Assembly (NCBI GenBank): GCA_934633985.1
Contig: CAKTYU010000008.1
Location: 38,069 to 102,068 of the forward strand
Direction: 5' to 3'
Length of the DNA: 64,000 bases
From: an uncultured Clostridia bacterium
GTDB taxonomy: Bacteria > Bacillota > Clostridia > Christensenellales > CAG-138
The position numbers and the translations under genes are program-made. Of this stretch, positions 51,373 through 59,810 are shown one piece after another; the first letter of the stretch is position 1; the number at the start of each line of letters is the position of its first letter. The notes under the pieces were generated by a model. The model had not been told where the DNA came from. It made no database searches and saw only the letters and a list, made by a program, of their open reading frames with translations.

Positions 51373-51990
51373 TTATTTTTTGCTGATGTAGGCGTTGAGC
51401 GCCTTGCCCACCGCAGTGCAAAGCAGCACGGCGGCCGCCGCCTCCAGCACGCCGTTAAAGGCCACTATGCCCAACAGCGCCTTGAGCAGCGCGCTGCCCT
51501 TCACCCCCATCATGCTCGCAGTCTGCTCGAAGGCAAAAAGGTACAAGCCGCCGAGGTAGAACACCGTGTTCGTCATGCTGCCCACAAAGGCGCTGACGCC
51601 CATGGCGACCGTCTGCCGCCCGCCCGTGCCGCCTATGAGTCCATACAGCGCAGAGGAAAAGAAGCCGGTCAGTATGCGCGGAAGGAAGGTCACCGCCAGG
51701 ATAAGGAGCAGATTATACGCCCCGAAGCCTGTGCCCGTGCCAAGTATAACCGCCGCAGTAGCGTCCGGCGTGGTAAAGCAGCGTATGAGGCTGGTGAGGC
51801 CAAAGAAGAAGCCTAATACCGCGCCGCCCTTCTTGCCCAGCACATATCCTCCCACTATCACCGGCACATGCACCGTGGTTATCGCCGCTATGGGAAGGCT
51901 TATATAGCCCAGCGGGGTAAGGCCGAGAAGAAATATCACGGCAATAAACAGCCCGTAAAGCACTGTCGTTCTGGTTTTGGTACTTCGCAT
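51373..51990 (-). CDS. ECF transporter S component, probably for pantothenate
   Basis: A 205-residue membrane protein with about six helices. The N-terminal TTVLYGLFIAVIFLLGLTPLG and the ITTVHVPVIVGGYVLGKKGG motif match ECF S components. S components bind the vitamin and share an EcfAAT energising module encoded elsewhere. Its position before coaX suggests pantothenate as ligand. ATG 51990 is chosen because GGAGG lies 7 nt upstream. Confidence 0.85.
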   Translation of the reverse strand: MRSTKTRTTVLYGLFIAVIFLLGLTPLGYISLPIAAITTVHVPVIVGGYVLGKKGGAVLGFFFGLTSLIRCFTTPDATAAVILGTGTGFGAYNLLLILAVTFLPRILTGFFSSALYGLIGGTGGRQTVAMGVSAFVGSMTNTVFYLGGLYLFAFEQTASMMGVKGSALLKALLGIVAFNGVLEAAAAVLLCTAVGKALNAYISKK

Positions 51991-52122
51991 GGTCATTCCT
52001 CCTGTCATTTGCCTGCTAAATGTTAATTTTAGCATCATAGTGCATTACTTTGCAACCAGAGCTTTATAATCAGCCCTGATAAATCTTCAGGAAACGTATT
52101 ATGTTAATATTTTTTACGGGGC

Positions 52123-52152
52123 TTTACATTGTATCCCACAATACCTTATAAT
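52123..52152 (+). promoter_or_regulatory. Promoter of the second VanW gene
   Basis: TTTACA (52123-52128), an 18-bp spacer, and TATAAT (52147-52152), about 85 bp upstream of the start codon. Confidence 0.6.
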
Positions 52153-52237
52153 TAAGGGTGCCGTGCCAGCGGCTTCTGAGCCGAGGACAAAGCGGCATCG
52201 CTGCAAGAGATAATTTAAATGACAAAGCGGAGATAAA

Positions 52238-53920
52238 ATGGAAACAAGGACACGCGAAAAGACTTCTAAGAAAAAAAAGAAGAGCTCCTCGGGCAAGACC
52301 GTAAGGATACTGCTCATAGTATTAGCCCTCCTGCTGGCAGTTCTGGGCACGCTGTACTATTTTATTATTTACCGCGAGCAGCAGCGCCAGCAAATATTGA
52401 ACTCCGACGCCTTCCATGACGGCATAACGGTAAACGGGGTGGATATTTCCGGCCAGACGCTCAACGAGGCCAAGGCCACATTGGCAGGCACCGCCGAAAA
52501 GGCCATAGCTGACAGCGTCCATCTTACCTTCACCTGCAACGGCAGGAGCTATACGGCGGACCCCTCTAAATTTACCGTGACCTACAACACGGAGGAGATA
52601 CTTAACGAGGCCATGTCCCTCGCCCGGGAGGGCGACTATCAGTCGCTCACCGCCGAGCTTAAGGACATAAAGGAAAACGGCAGGGCCTATACCATAGATT
52701 ATACCATTGAGCCTGTCGGCGTGGAGAGCTTCATACATTCCTTTGCGGACGAGGTGACCACCCCCGCAACGCCCGCCGGCTTCACCGTGCATTATCCGGA
52801 GAAGAGCTCCGATACCAACGCCTATGATACCTCCAACATCGGCCTTGTAGGCGAGGAGGCAAAAAAGGCGGGGCTCGGCGAGGACAAGCAGGCCATTACC
52901 GACCCGCGGGACGCATTTTTCGACTTTACCGAGCCTGTGGACGGCTACGGAGTAGACGTTGACGCGCTCATGGCCACCGTCCGCGCACGGTGCGAGAGCA
53001 AGGACTTTAGCGACATCGAGGTCGCCATGGCCCCCATACATTCAGACGTTACGATAGACGTGCTTAAGGAGAGCCTATTCCTAAGGGGCGAGGCCTCCAC
53101 CACCTACAAGAGCAAGCGCCGCAACACCAACCGCTGCCACAACCTTGAAAAGGCCTGCGGCATGGTATACGGCACGGTGCTTCAGCCCGGCGAGGAATTC
53201 TCCGCCAACACCATACTCGGGGACCGCACCCTCAGTAACGGCTGGATGCCCGCCCCCGCCGTAATAGCGGGCGGCGCGGACCACGAGGACCAGCCCGGCG
53301 GCGGCGTATGCCAGATAGCCACCACCGCGTATATGGCGGTGCTGTACGGCGACTTTGAGGTCACGGCGCGCCGTCCCCACTCCACCCCCAGCGGCTACCC
53401 CCACGGCCTTGACGCCACCATAAACACCGTGACAGGCTATATCGACTTCAAGTGGAAAAACAACACAGAGTCCCCCTGCTACGTGTTCACGTGGATAGAC
53501 ACCAAGAATTACACCGTGAACTGCTCCATCTACGGCCAGCCCTTCCCGGATACCTTTGACGAGATAGAGTTAAGCTCCACGCTGGTAGAGCCCCTTGAGC
53601 CCGGCGAGCCCGAATACGAGGTAAAGAGCAGCCTGTACTACCCCTACTGGATGCTCAAGAACAAGGCGGTCAAGGGCTCAAGATACGAATCCTTCAAGAC
53701 CTACAAGCTCAAGGGCAAGGTCGTGGAGACCAAGTCCATAGGCTTCACCGATTACAAGGTACATCCCACCCGCTACTATGTATGGCCCGGCTACGCCGGA
53801 GAGCCCCTCGACCCTCAGTATGAGCTTAAGGCGAACGCGGACGGGAGCCTGGGCCTTGCGAACCCCGGCGCCGCATCTTCCGGCGCCTCCGAGACCGCCG
53901 GAACGGGCGCCGCGCAGTAG
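52238..53920 (+). CDS. Membrane-anchored VanW family protein
   Basis: A 560-residue protein. It has a very basic cytosolic N-terminus (SKKKKKSSSGKT), one transmembrane helix (ILLIVLALLLAVLGTLYYFI), a peptidoglycan-binding-4-like region (ITVNGVDISGQTLNEAKATL), and a VanW domain with QPGEEFSANTILGDRTLSNGW and QPGGGVCQIATTAYMAVLY. The C-terminal 40 residues are Ala/Gly/Ser-rich. It is a paralogue of the VanW lipoprotein at 43-44 kb. Exact activity is unknown. Confidence 0.9.
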   Translation: METRTREKTSKKKKKSSSGKTVRILLIVLALLLAVLGTLYYFIIYREQQRQQILNSDAFHDGITVNGVDISGQTLNEAKATLAGTAEKAIADSVHLTFTCNGRSYTADPSKFTVTYNTEEILNEAMSLAREGDYQSLTAELKDIKENGRAYTIDYTIEPVGVESFIHSFADEVTTPATPAGFTVHYPEKSSDTNAYDTSNIGLVGEEAKKAGLGEDKQAITDPRDAFFDFTEPVDGYGVDVDALMATVRARCESKDFSDIEVAMAPIHSDVTIDVLKESLFLRGEASTTYKSKRRNTNRCHNLEKACGMVYGTVLQPGEEFSANTILGDRTLSNGWMPAPAVIAGGADHEDQPGGGVCQIATTAYMAVLYGDFEVTARRPHSTPSGYPHGLDATINTVTGYIDFKWKNNTESPCYVFTWIDTKNYTVNCSIYGQPFPDTFDEIELSSTLVEPLEPGEPEYEVKSSLYYPYWMLKNKAVKGSRYESFKTYKLKGKVVETKSIGFTDYKVHPTRYYVWPGYAGEPLDPQYELKANADGSLGLANPGAASSGASETAGTGAAQ

Positions 53921-53978
53921 CTTTTCCGCATACGGGAAGCCCAAGCCCTCTTGAGTTGATTTATGATTGACAGCCACA

Positions 53979-54012
53979 GCGCCCGGGCAAAGATGCTTGG
54001 GCGTTCCTTATT
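53979..54012 (+). terminator. Probable terminator of the second VanW gene
   Basis: AGCGCCC...GGGCGTT stem with an inner GCA/TGC pair, followed by CCTTATTC; the T-run is poor. Confidence 0.45.
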
Positions 54013-54068
54013 CAAGCGGTAGATTTGTTCATATTTTTAAACAAGCCGGTATTTTATGGAGGCTATGT

Positions 54069-54701
54069 ATGGCTTTTGATTTCAAGAAAGAATACAAGGA
54101 ATTTTATATGCCGAAGAACAAACCGGAGATCGTTAACGTTCCTAAAGCAAATTATATTGCAGTTAAAGGAAAGGGCGATCCCAATGAGGAGGGAGGAGCA
54201 TATCAGCAGGCCATCAGCGTGTTATATGCTGTCGCGTACACCTTGAAAATGAGCTATAAAACAGACCACAAAATTGACGGTTTCTTTGAATATGTAGTTC
54301 CTCCGCTCGAAGGTTTTTGGTGGCAGGAAAATACAGAAGGCGTGGATTATACGGATAAGTCCGCCTTCAACTGGATTTCCGTTATCCGCTTGCCCGATTT
54401 TATGACCAAGGCGGACTTTGAATGGGCGGTCAAAACTGCGGCGAAAAAGAAAAAGCTGGATTGTTCATCGGCGGAGTTTATGACGATCGACGAAGGCTTG
54501 TGTGTTCAGATCATGCACTTGGGGGCATTTGACGATGAGCCTGCATCTGTTGCGCTCATGGATGAGTATTTGGCAAAGAACGGATATGTTAATGATATGA
54601 ATAAGGAAAGATTGCACCACGAAATCTATCTGTCTGACGCAAGAAAGGTTGCACCGGAAAAATGGAAAACGGTTATTAGGCATCCCATAAAGAAAGTGTA
54701 G
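54069..54701 (+). CDS. GyrI-like small-molecule-binding domain protein
   Basis: A 210-residue protein of the stand-alone GyrI-like type, containing VPKANYIAVKGKGDPNEEGG, GFFEYVVPPLEGFWW and LCVQIMHLGAFDDEPASV. Relatives bind or hydrolyse small toxic molecules; this one has no DNA-binding domain. GGAGG precedes ATG 54069. The gene is more AT-rich and uses ATT/ATC codons, unlike its neighbours. Confidence 0.87.
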   Translation: MAFDFKKEYKEFYMPKNKPEIVNVPKANYIAVKGKGDPNEEGGAYQQAISVLYAVAYTLKMSYKTDHKIDGFFEYVVPPLEGFWWQENTEGVDYTDKSAFNWISVIRLPDFMTKADFEWAVKTAAKKKKLDCSSAEFMTIDEGLCVQIMHLGAFDDEPASVALMDEYLAKNGYVNDMNKERLHHEIYLSDARKVAPEKWKTVIRHPIKKV

Positions 54702-54736
54702 GCCTTCGGTTCGGCGAACTGAAAAAACTGCTTTAC

Positions 54737-54769
54737 GAGCCCCCGCTTCGTTCGGGGGCTCTGTTTTTT
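54737..54769 (+). terminator. Terminator of the GyrI-like gene
   Basis: GAGCCCCCG-CTTCGTT-CGGGGGCTC followed by TGTTTTTT. It also lies just past the convergent spoVAE gene. Confidence 0.9.
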
Positions 54770-54772
54770 ATG

Positions 54773-55129
54773 TCACATTTTTGTTTTCGGGGTGAAGAGC
54801 AGCGCATTGAGGTAGCCGAAAACTATCGCCGCCGCAACGCCTCCCGCCGTGGCAGTTATGCCGCCGGTAAACGCGCCTATCACGCCTCTCTCCTTTGCCG
54901 CCTCTATCGCTCCGCTTCCAAGGGCATAGCCGAAGCCGGTTAGCGGCACGGTGGCCCCCGCCCCCGCAAGCTCTACCAGCGGCTCATACAGCCCAAGCGC
55001 CGCAAGCGCCACGCCCGCCGTTACGAATATCACCAGTATGCGCGCCGGAGTGAGGCTTGTAAGGCTTATCAAAAGCTGACCTATGACGCATATCCCGCCC
55101 CCTATTACAAATGCCCAGAGATAATCCAT
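54773..55129 (-). CDS. spoVAE: Stage V sporulation protein AE
   Basis: A 118-residue membrane protein of the SpoVA channel for dipicolinic acid. Conserved segments are FVIGGGICVIGQLLI, AGAGATVPLTGFGYALGSGAI and GGITATAGGVAAAIVFGYL. It starts 3 bp after the spoVAD stop. Expected to be made in the forespore under sigma-G, which is encoded elsewhere in this window. Confidence 0.96.
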   Translation of the reverse strand: MDYLWAFVIGGGICVIGQLLISLTSLTPARILVIFVTAGVALAALGLYEPLVELAGAGATVPLTGFGYALGSGAIEAAKERGVIGAFTGGITATAGGVAAAIVFGYLNALLFTPKTKM

Positions 55130-55132
55130 TTT

Positions 55133-56188
55133 TTACTTCCTTTCCAGCACTATGCCGTGGGCTATGCCGGGTATGCTGTCGTTCTGCATGCTGCTGGTAG
55201 GGCTAAGCAGCGCCCCCGTCGCCATGAAGAATATGCGCCTCAGCTCGCCCTTTTCTATGCGCTCCAGCAGGTATGCGTTGAGCACGCTCGCGCAGCAGCC
55301 GCAGCCGCTTCCCCCGCAGTCCGCCTTCTGCTCACCCGAAAATATCAGATTCCCGCAGTCGAGGTGCCTGTTGCCTATGTCCATGCCGTTTTGCAGGCAC
55401 AGCTCCCTGAACATCTCGCTGCCGAAGCTGCCCAGATCGCCGGTCACTATGAGGTCGTAATCCATTATCCCCCTGCCGGTATCGCTAAGGTGCGCCGCAA
55501 GCGTATCAGCCGCCGCGGGCGCCATCGCCGCCCCCATGTTATTGGCGTCGGTAATGCCGAGATCCGTGACCTTGCCTATCGTGCCCGCCGTTACGAATAT
55601 ATTCCCGTACAGCCTGTCGCCCTCCAGCGAGGGGTTCGCGGCTATGCTGCAGCCCGCGCCAGTCACGGTGCGCTGCGCCGTGGGCGTGGTCTGCCCGCCC
55701 ATCTCCAGCGGGCTGCGGTACTGCCTCTCGGCGGTAGAGAAATGGCTCGTGGCTACGCAGGCTACCCTGCCTGCATACCCGCCGTCTATGAGCATGCTGC
55801 CTATGAGCAGCGATTCCGCCATGGTGGAGCAGGCGCCATACAGCCCAAGGAAGGGCAGCTTCAGTTCCCTTGCCGCAAAGTTCGCGGAGATTATCTGGTT
55901 GAGAAGGTCGCCTCCCAGCAGGCAGTCCACGCCGCCGCCTTGAAGGTTCACCTTGTCCATAGCCTTCCTCACGGACTGCTCGAACATCTTGCGCTCCGCC
56001 TTTTCCCAGCTTTCCTCGCCCCACGTGTCGTCCTTGAGCACCGTATCGAAGTACGACCCCAGCGGCCCCTTGCCCTCCATAGGGCCCACTACGGTGGCCG
56101 AGCTTATTATCGCCGGAGGGCTGGAAAATATTACCGTCTGTCTTCCTGCGCGCTTTACGGGTATCATATTGTTAAGTATGTCCGCCAT
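55133..56188 (-). CDS. spoVAD: Stage V sporulation protein AD
   Basis: A 351-residue thiolase-fold protein that binds dipicolinic acid at the spore inner membrane. Conserved segments include RQTVIFSSPPAIISSATVVGP, FLGLYGACSTMAESL, DLIVTGDLGSFGSEMF and GSGCGCCASVL. AGGAGG precedes ATG 56188. The upstream gene is the truncated spoVAC. Confidence 0.97.
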   Translation of the reverse strand: MADILNNMIPVKRAGRQTVIFSSPPAIISSATVVGPMEGKGPLGSYFDTVLKDDTWGEESWEKAERKMFEQSVRKAMDKVNLQGGGVDCLLGGDLLNQIISANFAARELKLPFLGLYGACSTMAESLLIGSMLIDGGYAGRVACVATSHFSTAERQYRSPLEMGGQTTPTAQRTVTGAGCSIAANPSLEGDRLYGNIFVTAGTIGKVTDLGITDANNMGAAMAPAAADTLAAHLSDTGRGIMDYDLIVTGDLGSFGSEMFRELCLQNGMDIGNRHLDCGNLIFSGEQKADCGGSGCGCCASVLNAYLLERIEKGELRRIFFMATGALLSPTSSMQNDSIPGIAHGIVLERK

Positions 56189-56196
56189 GGGCCCTC

Positions 56197-56316
56197 CTAT
56201 TTGAACAGCAGGCTCAAAAGCCCCGCTATCACCGAGCTGCCCACGCCGTATACCAGCACGGGCCCCGCGACCGTAAACAGCTTCGCGGCTGTACCGGTTA
56301 TGAAGCCCTCTGCTTG
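56197..56316 (-). pseudogene. spoVAC: 3' fragment of spoVAC, interrupted by an integrative element
   Basis: The last 38 or so codons of spoVAC: AEGFITGTAAKLFTVAGPVL and YGVGSSVIAGLLSLLFK, then a stop 8 bp before spoVAD, the normal AC-AD-AE order. Similarity to SpoVAC stops just upstream of EGF. The frame continues a few unrelated codons and hits a stop near 56360. The N-terminal two-thirds are not in the window. The break is directly next to the recombinase genes, so an element has inserted here. Confidence 0.85.
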
Positions 56317-56330
56317 TGTCAAGATAGGGA
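56308..56330. other. Left attachment junction (attL or attR) of the integrative element
   Basis: The boundary between spoVAC coding sequence and element DNA, around GCCCTCTGCTTGTGTCAAG. The exact crossover cannot be fixed without an empty site or the other end. Serine recombinases leave only a few shared bases at the core. Confidence 0.55.
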
Positions 56331-56407
56331 CGAGGGAAATTTTTGCCCTATTTTACTGGGTTTTTGGCTCCTCAAATTTCTAAAAAAATCGGCTTTTTTC
56401 GCAAAAC

Positions 56408-56470
56408 TGCTGTGATAATAGGGATAATTGCTGTGATAATAGGGATTTGGGCAGATAACAACATCCCTAT
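56408..56470. repeat. Iterated ATAGGGAT motif near the element end
   Basis: An 18-bp direct repeat (TGCTGTGATAATAGGGAT) at 56408-56425 and 56429-56446, period 21 bp. A third inverted ATCCCTAT lies at 56463-56470 and a related ATAGGGA at 56324-56330 beside the junction. Helical spacing suggests protein-binding sites. Confidence 0.75.
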
Positions 56471-56496
56471 TCGAGAGCAATTTGGGGCCATATTTG

Positions 56497-58119
56497 CTAA
56501 ACAGCATTGTGCTTCATGGGATGTGAAATGCTCTCTGGCGAAAGGAGCTTTTCAAATGCATCTACGTTGCGAAACTCAATTTCGACCCTCCCGTTCTCAA
56601 AAACACGCACCTGATCCACAAGCCGGGCAATCACTTCCGGACGATATTCTGACAGAGCCAGAATATCCCTTACGCTCTGCGTGGTGTTGCAGGCTGCGTC
56701 ATACCGTTTGTTCCAATCCTCCAGTTCCTTCCTCAGATCCTTGATTTGGATCTGCAATCGTTCACATTCCATCTGATTCGTTTGCTGGATCTCTTTGAAC
56801 CGGTCTTTGGTGTATTTGCCTGCACGGTACTCCTCATATAGAAATCCCTTTGTGCTGTTGATGTGCCCCAACCTCATATCAGCAATGCGGATCTGGCTCT
56901 TTATCTGCTCACGCTTGGAGCTGTCCAGATTTTTGATATAATCTGATTTTGAAAGCAGCAATTTGGCATGTAGCTTTACCACCTGCAGCGCATTAGCCTG
57001 CAATGCGTCTACATTCTCATGCAAGGATTCACATCCGGGGCTATGCTCAAAACGCGCCCGCACACAGAACAGATGAACCTGTTTCCCGTGAGAGCGCTGC
57101 AGTTTTCGGCCGCAGTACCCACAGACGAACAGGTTTTGTGAACGGTTTCCGGCAGTGTTGTTATTTACAGTCCGTATCCGCGATTTCAGCGCACTGATCG
57201 CCTGCTGATAGGTTTCAGGCGAAATGATAGCCTCATGCGTTCCCTCAACAACGACCCAATCCTCTCTCGGGAGGCTTCGCATTTTATTCGAGCGGATACC
57301 CACAGTTTCTCTGGTTCCGCTTATCATCTTCCCGGTATATCTTTCATCGTTCAGAATCTTTCGAACTGTTCCGCCAAGCCACAGCGTTTCGCTTTCAAGA
57401 ACCCGCCCATTGTAGCGCTCTCCGTTCTGCCTTTTATGCTCTGCCGGGGATGGTATCTTTCGTGCATTGAGACGTTTAGCAATTTCCATCGTACTCAAAC
57501 CTTCAATGCACCATTCAAAGATTCTTTCTATCGTTGTACGGACATCTTCATCCACTAAAAGCTTGTGCTTGTCCGATGGATCCAACCGATAGCCATAGAA
57601 GGCTTGACCACCCCAGTACAAGCCTCTACGGTTGCGGGTTTTTACGGCACTTCGGATTTTCATGGAAAGATCCTTGCTGTACATCCCATTTACAAGGTTT
57701 CTCAGTGCAAGTTCCATGCCTCCGGTCGTTCCGATGTAATCATTGCTGTCAAAGGAATCGCCGACCGAAATAAACCTCGTGCCAAAGAGCGGAAGAATCA
57801 ATTCGAGGTACGCTCCTACCTCCAAATACTCACGGCCGAAGCGGGATAGATCCTTCACAATAATGCAATGGAGATCTCCTCTGCGAACCAGTTCCATCAT
57901 GCGCTTGAAATTCGGTCGCTCAAAGCTGGTTCCGCTATAACCGTCATCACAGAATTCCGTAATGCGATAAGAGAGCAGATCATGAGTCTGCTCGATATAG
58001 CTTTGAAGGATCTTCCGCTGATTGGTAACACTGTTGCTCTCGCTCTTATCCGTTGATGAGCGAAGATCTCCGTCTTCGACAGAAAGGCGAATATACATGG
58101 CAAGCGTCTTTTCAGGCAT
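56497..58119 (-). CDS. Large serine recombinase (third of three)
   Basis: A 540-residue site-specific recombinase. The resolvase domain begins AMYIRLSVEDGD (catalytic Ser), with FCDDGYSGTSFERPNF and IIVKDLSRFGREYLEVG. The recombinase domain follows (VRKILNDERYTGKM), then a zinc ribbon (CGYCGRKLQ and later Cys) and a coiled coil (about 400-480). ATG 58119 has GGAGG; its start overlaps the upstream recombinase stop by 8 bp. Nearest to the element end. Confidence 0.95.
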   Translation of the reverse strand: MPEKTLAMYIRLSVEDGDLRSSTDKSESNSVTNQRKILQSYIEQTHDLLSYRITEFCDDGYSGTSFERPNFKRMMELVRRGDLHCIIVKDLSRFGREYLEVGAYLELILPLFGTRFISVGDSFDSNDYIGTTGGMELALRNLVNGMYSKDLSMKIRSAVKTRNRRGLYWGGQAFYGYRLDPSDKHKLLVDEDVRTTIERIFEWCIEGLSTMEIAKRLNARKIPSPAEHKRQNGERYNGRVLESETLWLGGTVRKILNDERYTGKMISGTRETVGIRSNKMRSLPREDWVVVEGTHEAIISPETYQQAISALKSRIRTVNNNTAGNRSQNLFVCGYCGRKLQRSHGKQVHLFCVRARFEHSPGCESLHENVDALQANALQVVKLHAKLLLSKSDYIKNLDSSKREQIKSQIRIADMRLGHINSTKGFLYEEYRAGKYTKDRFKEIQQTNQMECERLQIQIKDLRKELEDWNKRYDAACNTTQSVRDILALSEYRPEVIARLVDQVRVFENGRVEIEFRNVDAFEKLLSPESISHPMKHNAV

Positions 58120-59809
58120 AGCGCTGTGCCTCCTTCTGCCAAAGAGCCGCATTGAGGAGAAGCTCTTCCATTTCGTCCCGATACTTCAGCTTCACTTCAT
58201 AGTGACCGTCGTTGAACAGTACTACCTCGTCAATTAGGGCGTCCACCATTGCAGCGTCCAGCTCTGTGCGATTGCCATACTCTTTGATGAGCTCCGTCCA
58301 GTAGGTGCTCCCTTTATACTCGGGAGAATACTTCTGCGCCTCTTTTTCAAGCTCATGGGCAAAAATCCTAAGCTCATCCGCCTTGGTTGCGCACGCATTC
58401 GCTTCAGCGATATATTCCTGCTCGGAAAGGATGCCTTCTTTGAAGCTCCTGTAGAGCGTGGCTTTCCGCTCACCGTACAGGTCTATCCTTGCCATAACAC
58501 TTCGAATCTGCTCTTGAAAAATTCTATATCGGCTTTTATTTTTCTCTCGTTGATTTAAGGATGCAACGATTGCCTGTGCATCGGTAAACAGCTGCATTTG
58601 AACTTTTATCAAGCGTAGAACGGACGATTCCAGTTCTTCTTTCTTCACCGCCTTTTTGGGGCAGTAGGACGAATTGTAGTTTTCATGCAGAGTACAGTAA
58701 TACCACCATGTCGTCTTTCCATTGTTCTTCTTGGCACGCAGAAACATTGCCTTCCCGCATTCCCCGCAGCGCAGGTGCCCCTTAAAAATACTCGCCTGCT
58801 TGCTTTTACAGTTGTACTTTGTCGCTGCTCCTGCCGTGTGCTTTAGGTCATCGAAATATTTTTGCACGCAATCAAAGAGCCCTTCCGAAACGATTGGCTC
58901 GTGAGTGCCCTTTGTAATGATCCAATCTTCTTTGGGGACTGCCTTGCTTTTTTTCTCCCCCGAGCTATAGAAGTCTGAGCGGTATTTCCCGCCGATTGTC
59001 CATCCGAGATATGTCCTGTCAATCAGGATTTTTCTCACGGTCTGTTGATACCAGAGAGAATTCTTGAATTTATCACTCTTTACCAGACCGAGGTTGAAAT
59101 TATGACGACCGGGGGAAGGAATTCCTCTATCATTCATTGTGACGGCTGCATAATGCAGAGTGCAGCCCTCGGCAACCATCTCAAACAGCTCCCTTACGAT
59201 GGGCGCTGCTTCAGGGTCTATGACAAGATGATGTTTATCCATCGGATCCCTTAAATACCCATACGGCGCCTTGCTGCCCACGTATTTCCCCTGCTTCTGC
59301 ATGGATTCCATCACGGAGCATATCTTCTTTGACACATCTTTTGCGTAACGTTCATTTAGAAGGTTCTTTATCTGCACAGAAATATCTGCCTGCTTATATA
59401 GCGAATCGAATCTATCCGTAATAGAAATGAAGCGCACATTCAGATACGGGAATACCATCTCAATAAACTCGCCGGACTCAAGATGATTTCGGCCAAGGCG
59501 CGACAGGTCTTTTACAATGACGCAATTTACTTTCCCGTCCCGGATATCGTTCATCATGCGGGAAAACTCCGGCCGTTGAAAATCCGTCCCGGATACATCG
59601 TCATCGCAATACACATCAAATACGCTGATATCCGGATCCTCGCCTGCAAAATCCCGAAGAAGCTGAATTTGGTTGCCAATGGTGTCAGCTTCTCTTTTTC
59701 GTTCATCTTCAACCGAGATACGGGCATACAAAGCCGCAGAATATTCCGACTTTGGTGTAGGGGGTGATTTCACCGGAGCCACTATGTTTTTTCTGCTCGT
59801 TCTTGCCAT
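58112..59809 (-). CDS. Large serine recombinase (second of three)
   Basis: A 565-residue recombinase with catalytic-Ser segment AALYARISVEDERK, VYCDDDVSGTDFQRPEF, CVIVKDLSRLGRNHLE, a recombinase domain with VRKILIDRTYLGW and a zinc ribbon (CGECGKAM and YYCTLHENY). The long coiled coil and distinct C-terminal domain follow. ATG 59809 is directly after the upstream recombinase stop with a poor ribosome site, which suggests translational coupling. Confidence 0.95.
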   Translation of the reverse strand: MARTSRKNIVAPVKSPPTPKSEYSAALYARISVEDERKREADTIGNQIQLLRDFAGEDPDISVFDVYCDDDVSGTDFQRPEFSRMMNDIRDGKVNCVIVKDLSRLGRNHLESGEFIEMVFPYLNVRFISITDRFDSLYKQADISVQIKNLLNERYAKDVSKKICSVMESMQKQGKYVGSKAPYGYLRDPMDKHHLVIDPEAAPIVRELFEMVAEGCTLHYAAVTMNDRGIPSPGRHNFNLGLVKSDKFKNSLWYQQTVRKILIDRTYLGWTIGGKYRSDFYSSGEKKSKAVPKEDWIITKGTHEPIVSEGLFDCVQKYFDDLKHTAGAATKYNCKSKQASIFKGHLRCGECGKAMFLRAKKNNGKTTWWYYCTLHENYNSSYCPKKAVKKEELESSVLRLIKVQMQLFTDAQAIVASLNQREKNKSRYRIFQEQIRSVMARIDLYGERKATLYRSFKEGILSEQEYIAEANACATKADELRIFAHELEKEAQKYSPEYKGSTYWTELIKEYGNRTELDAAMVDALIDEVVLFNDGHYEVKLKYRDEMEELLLNAALWQKEAQRYA

Positions 59810-59810
59810 T

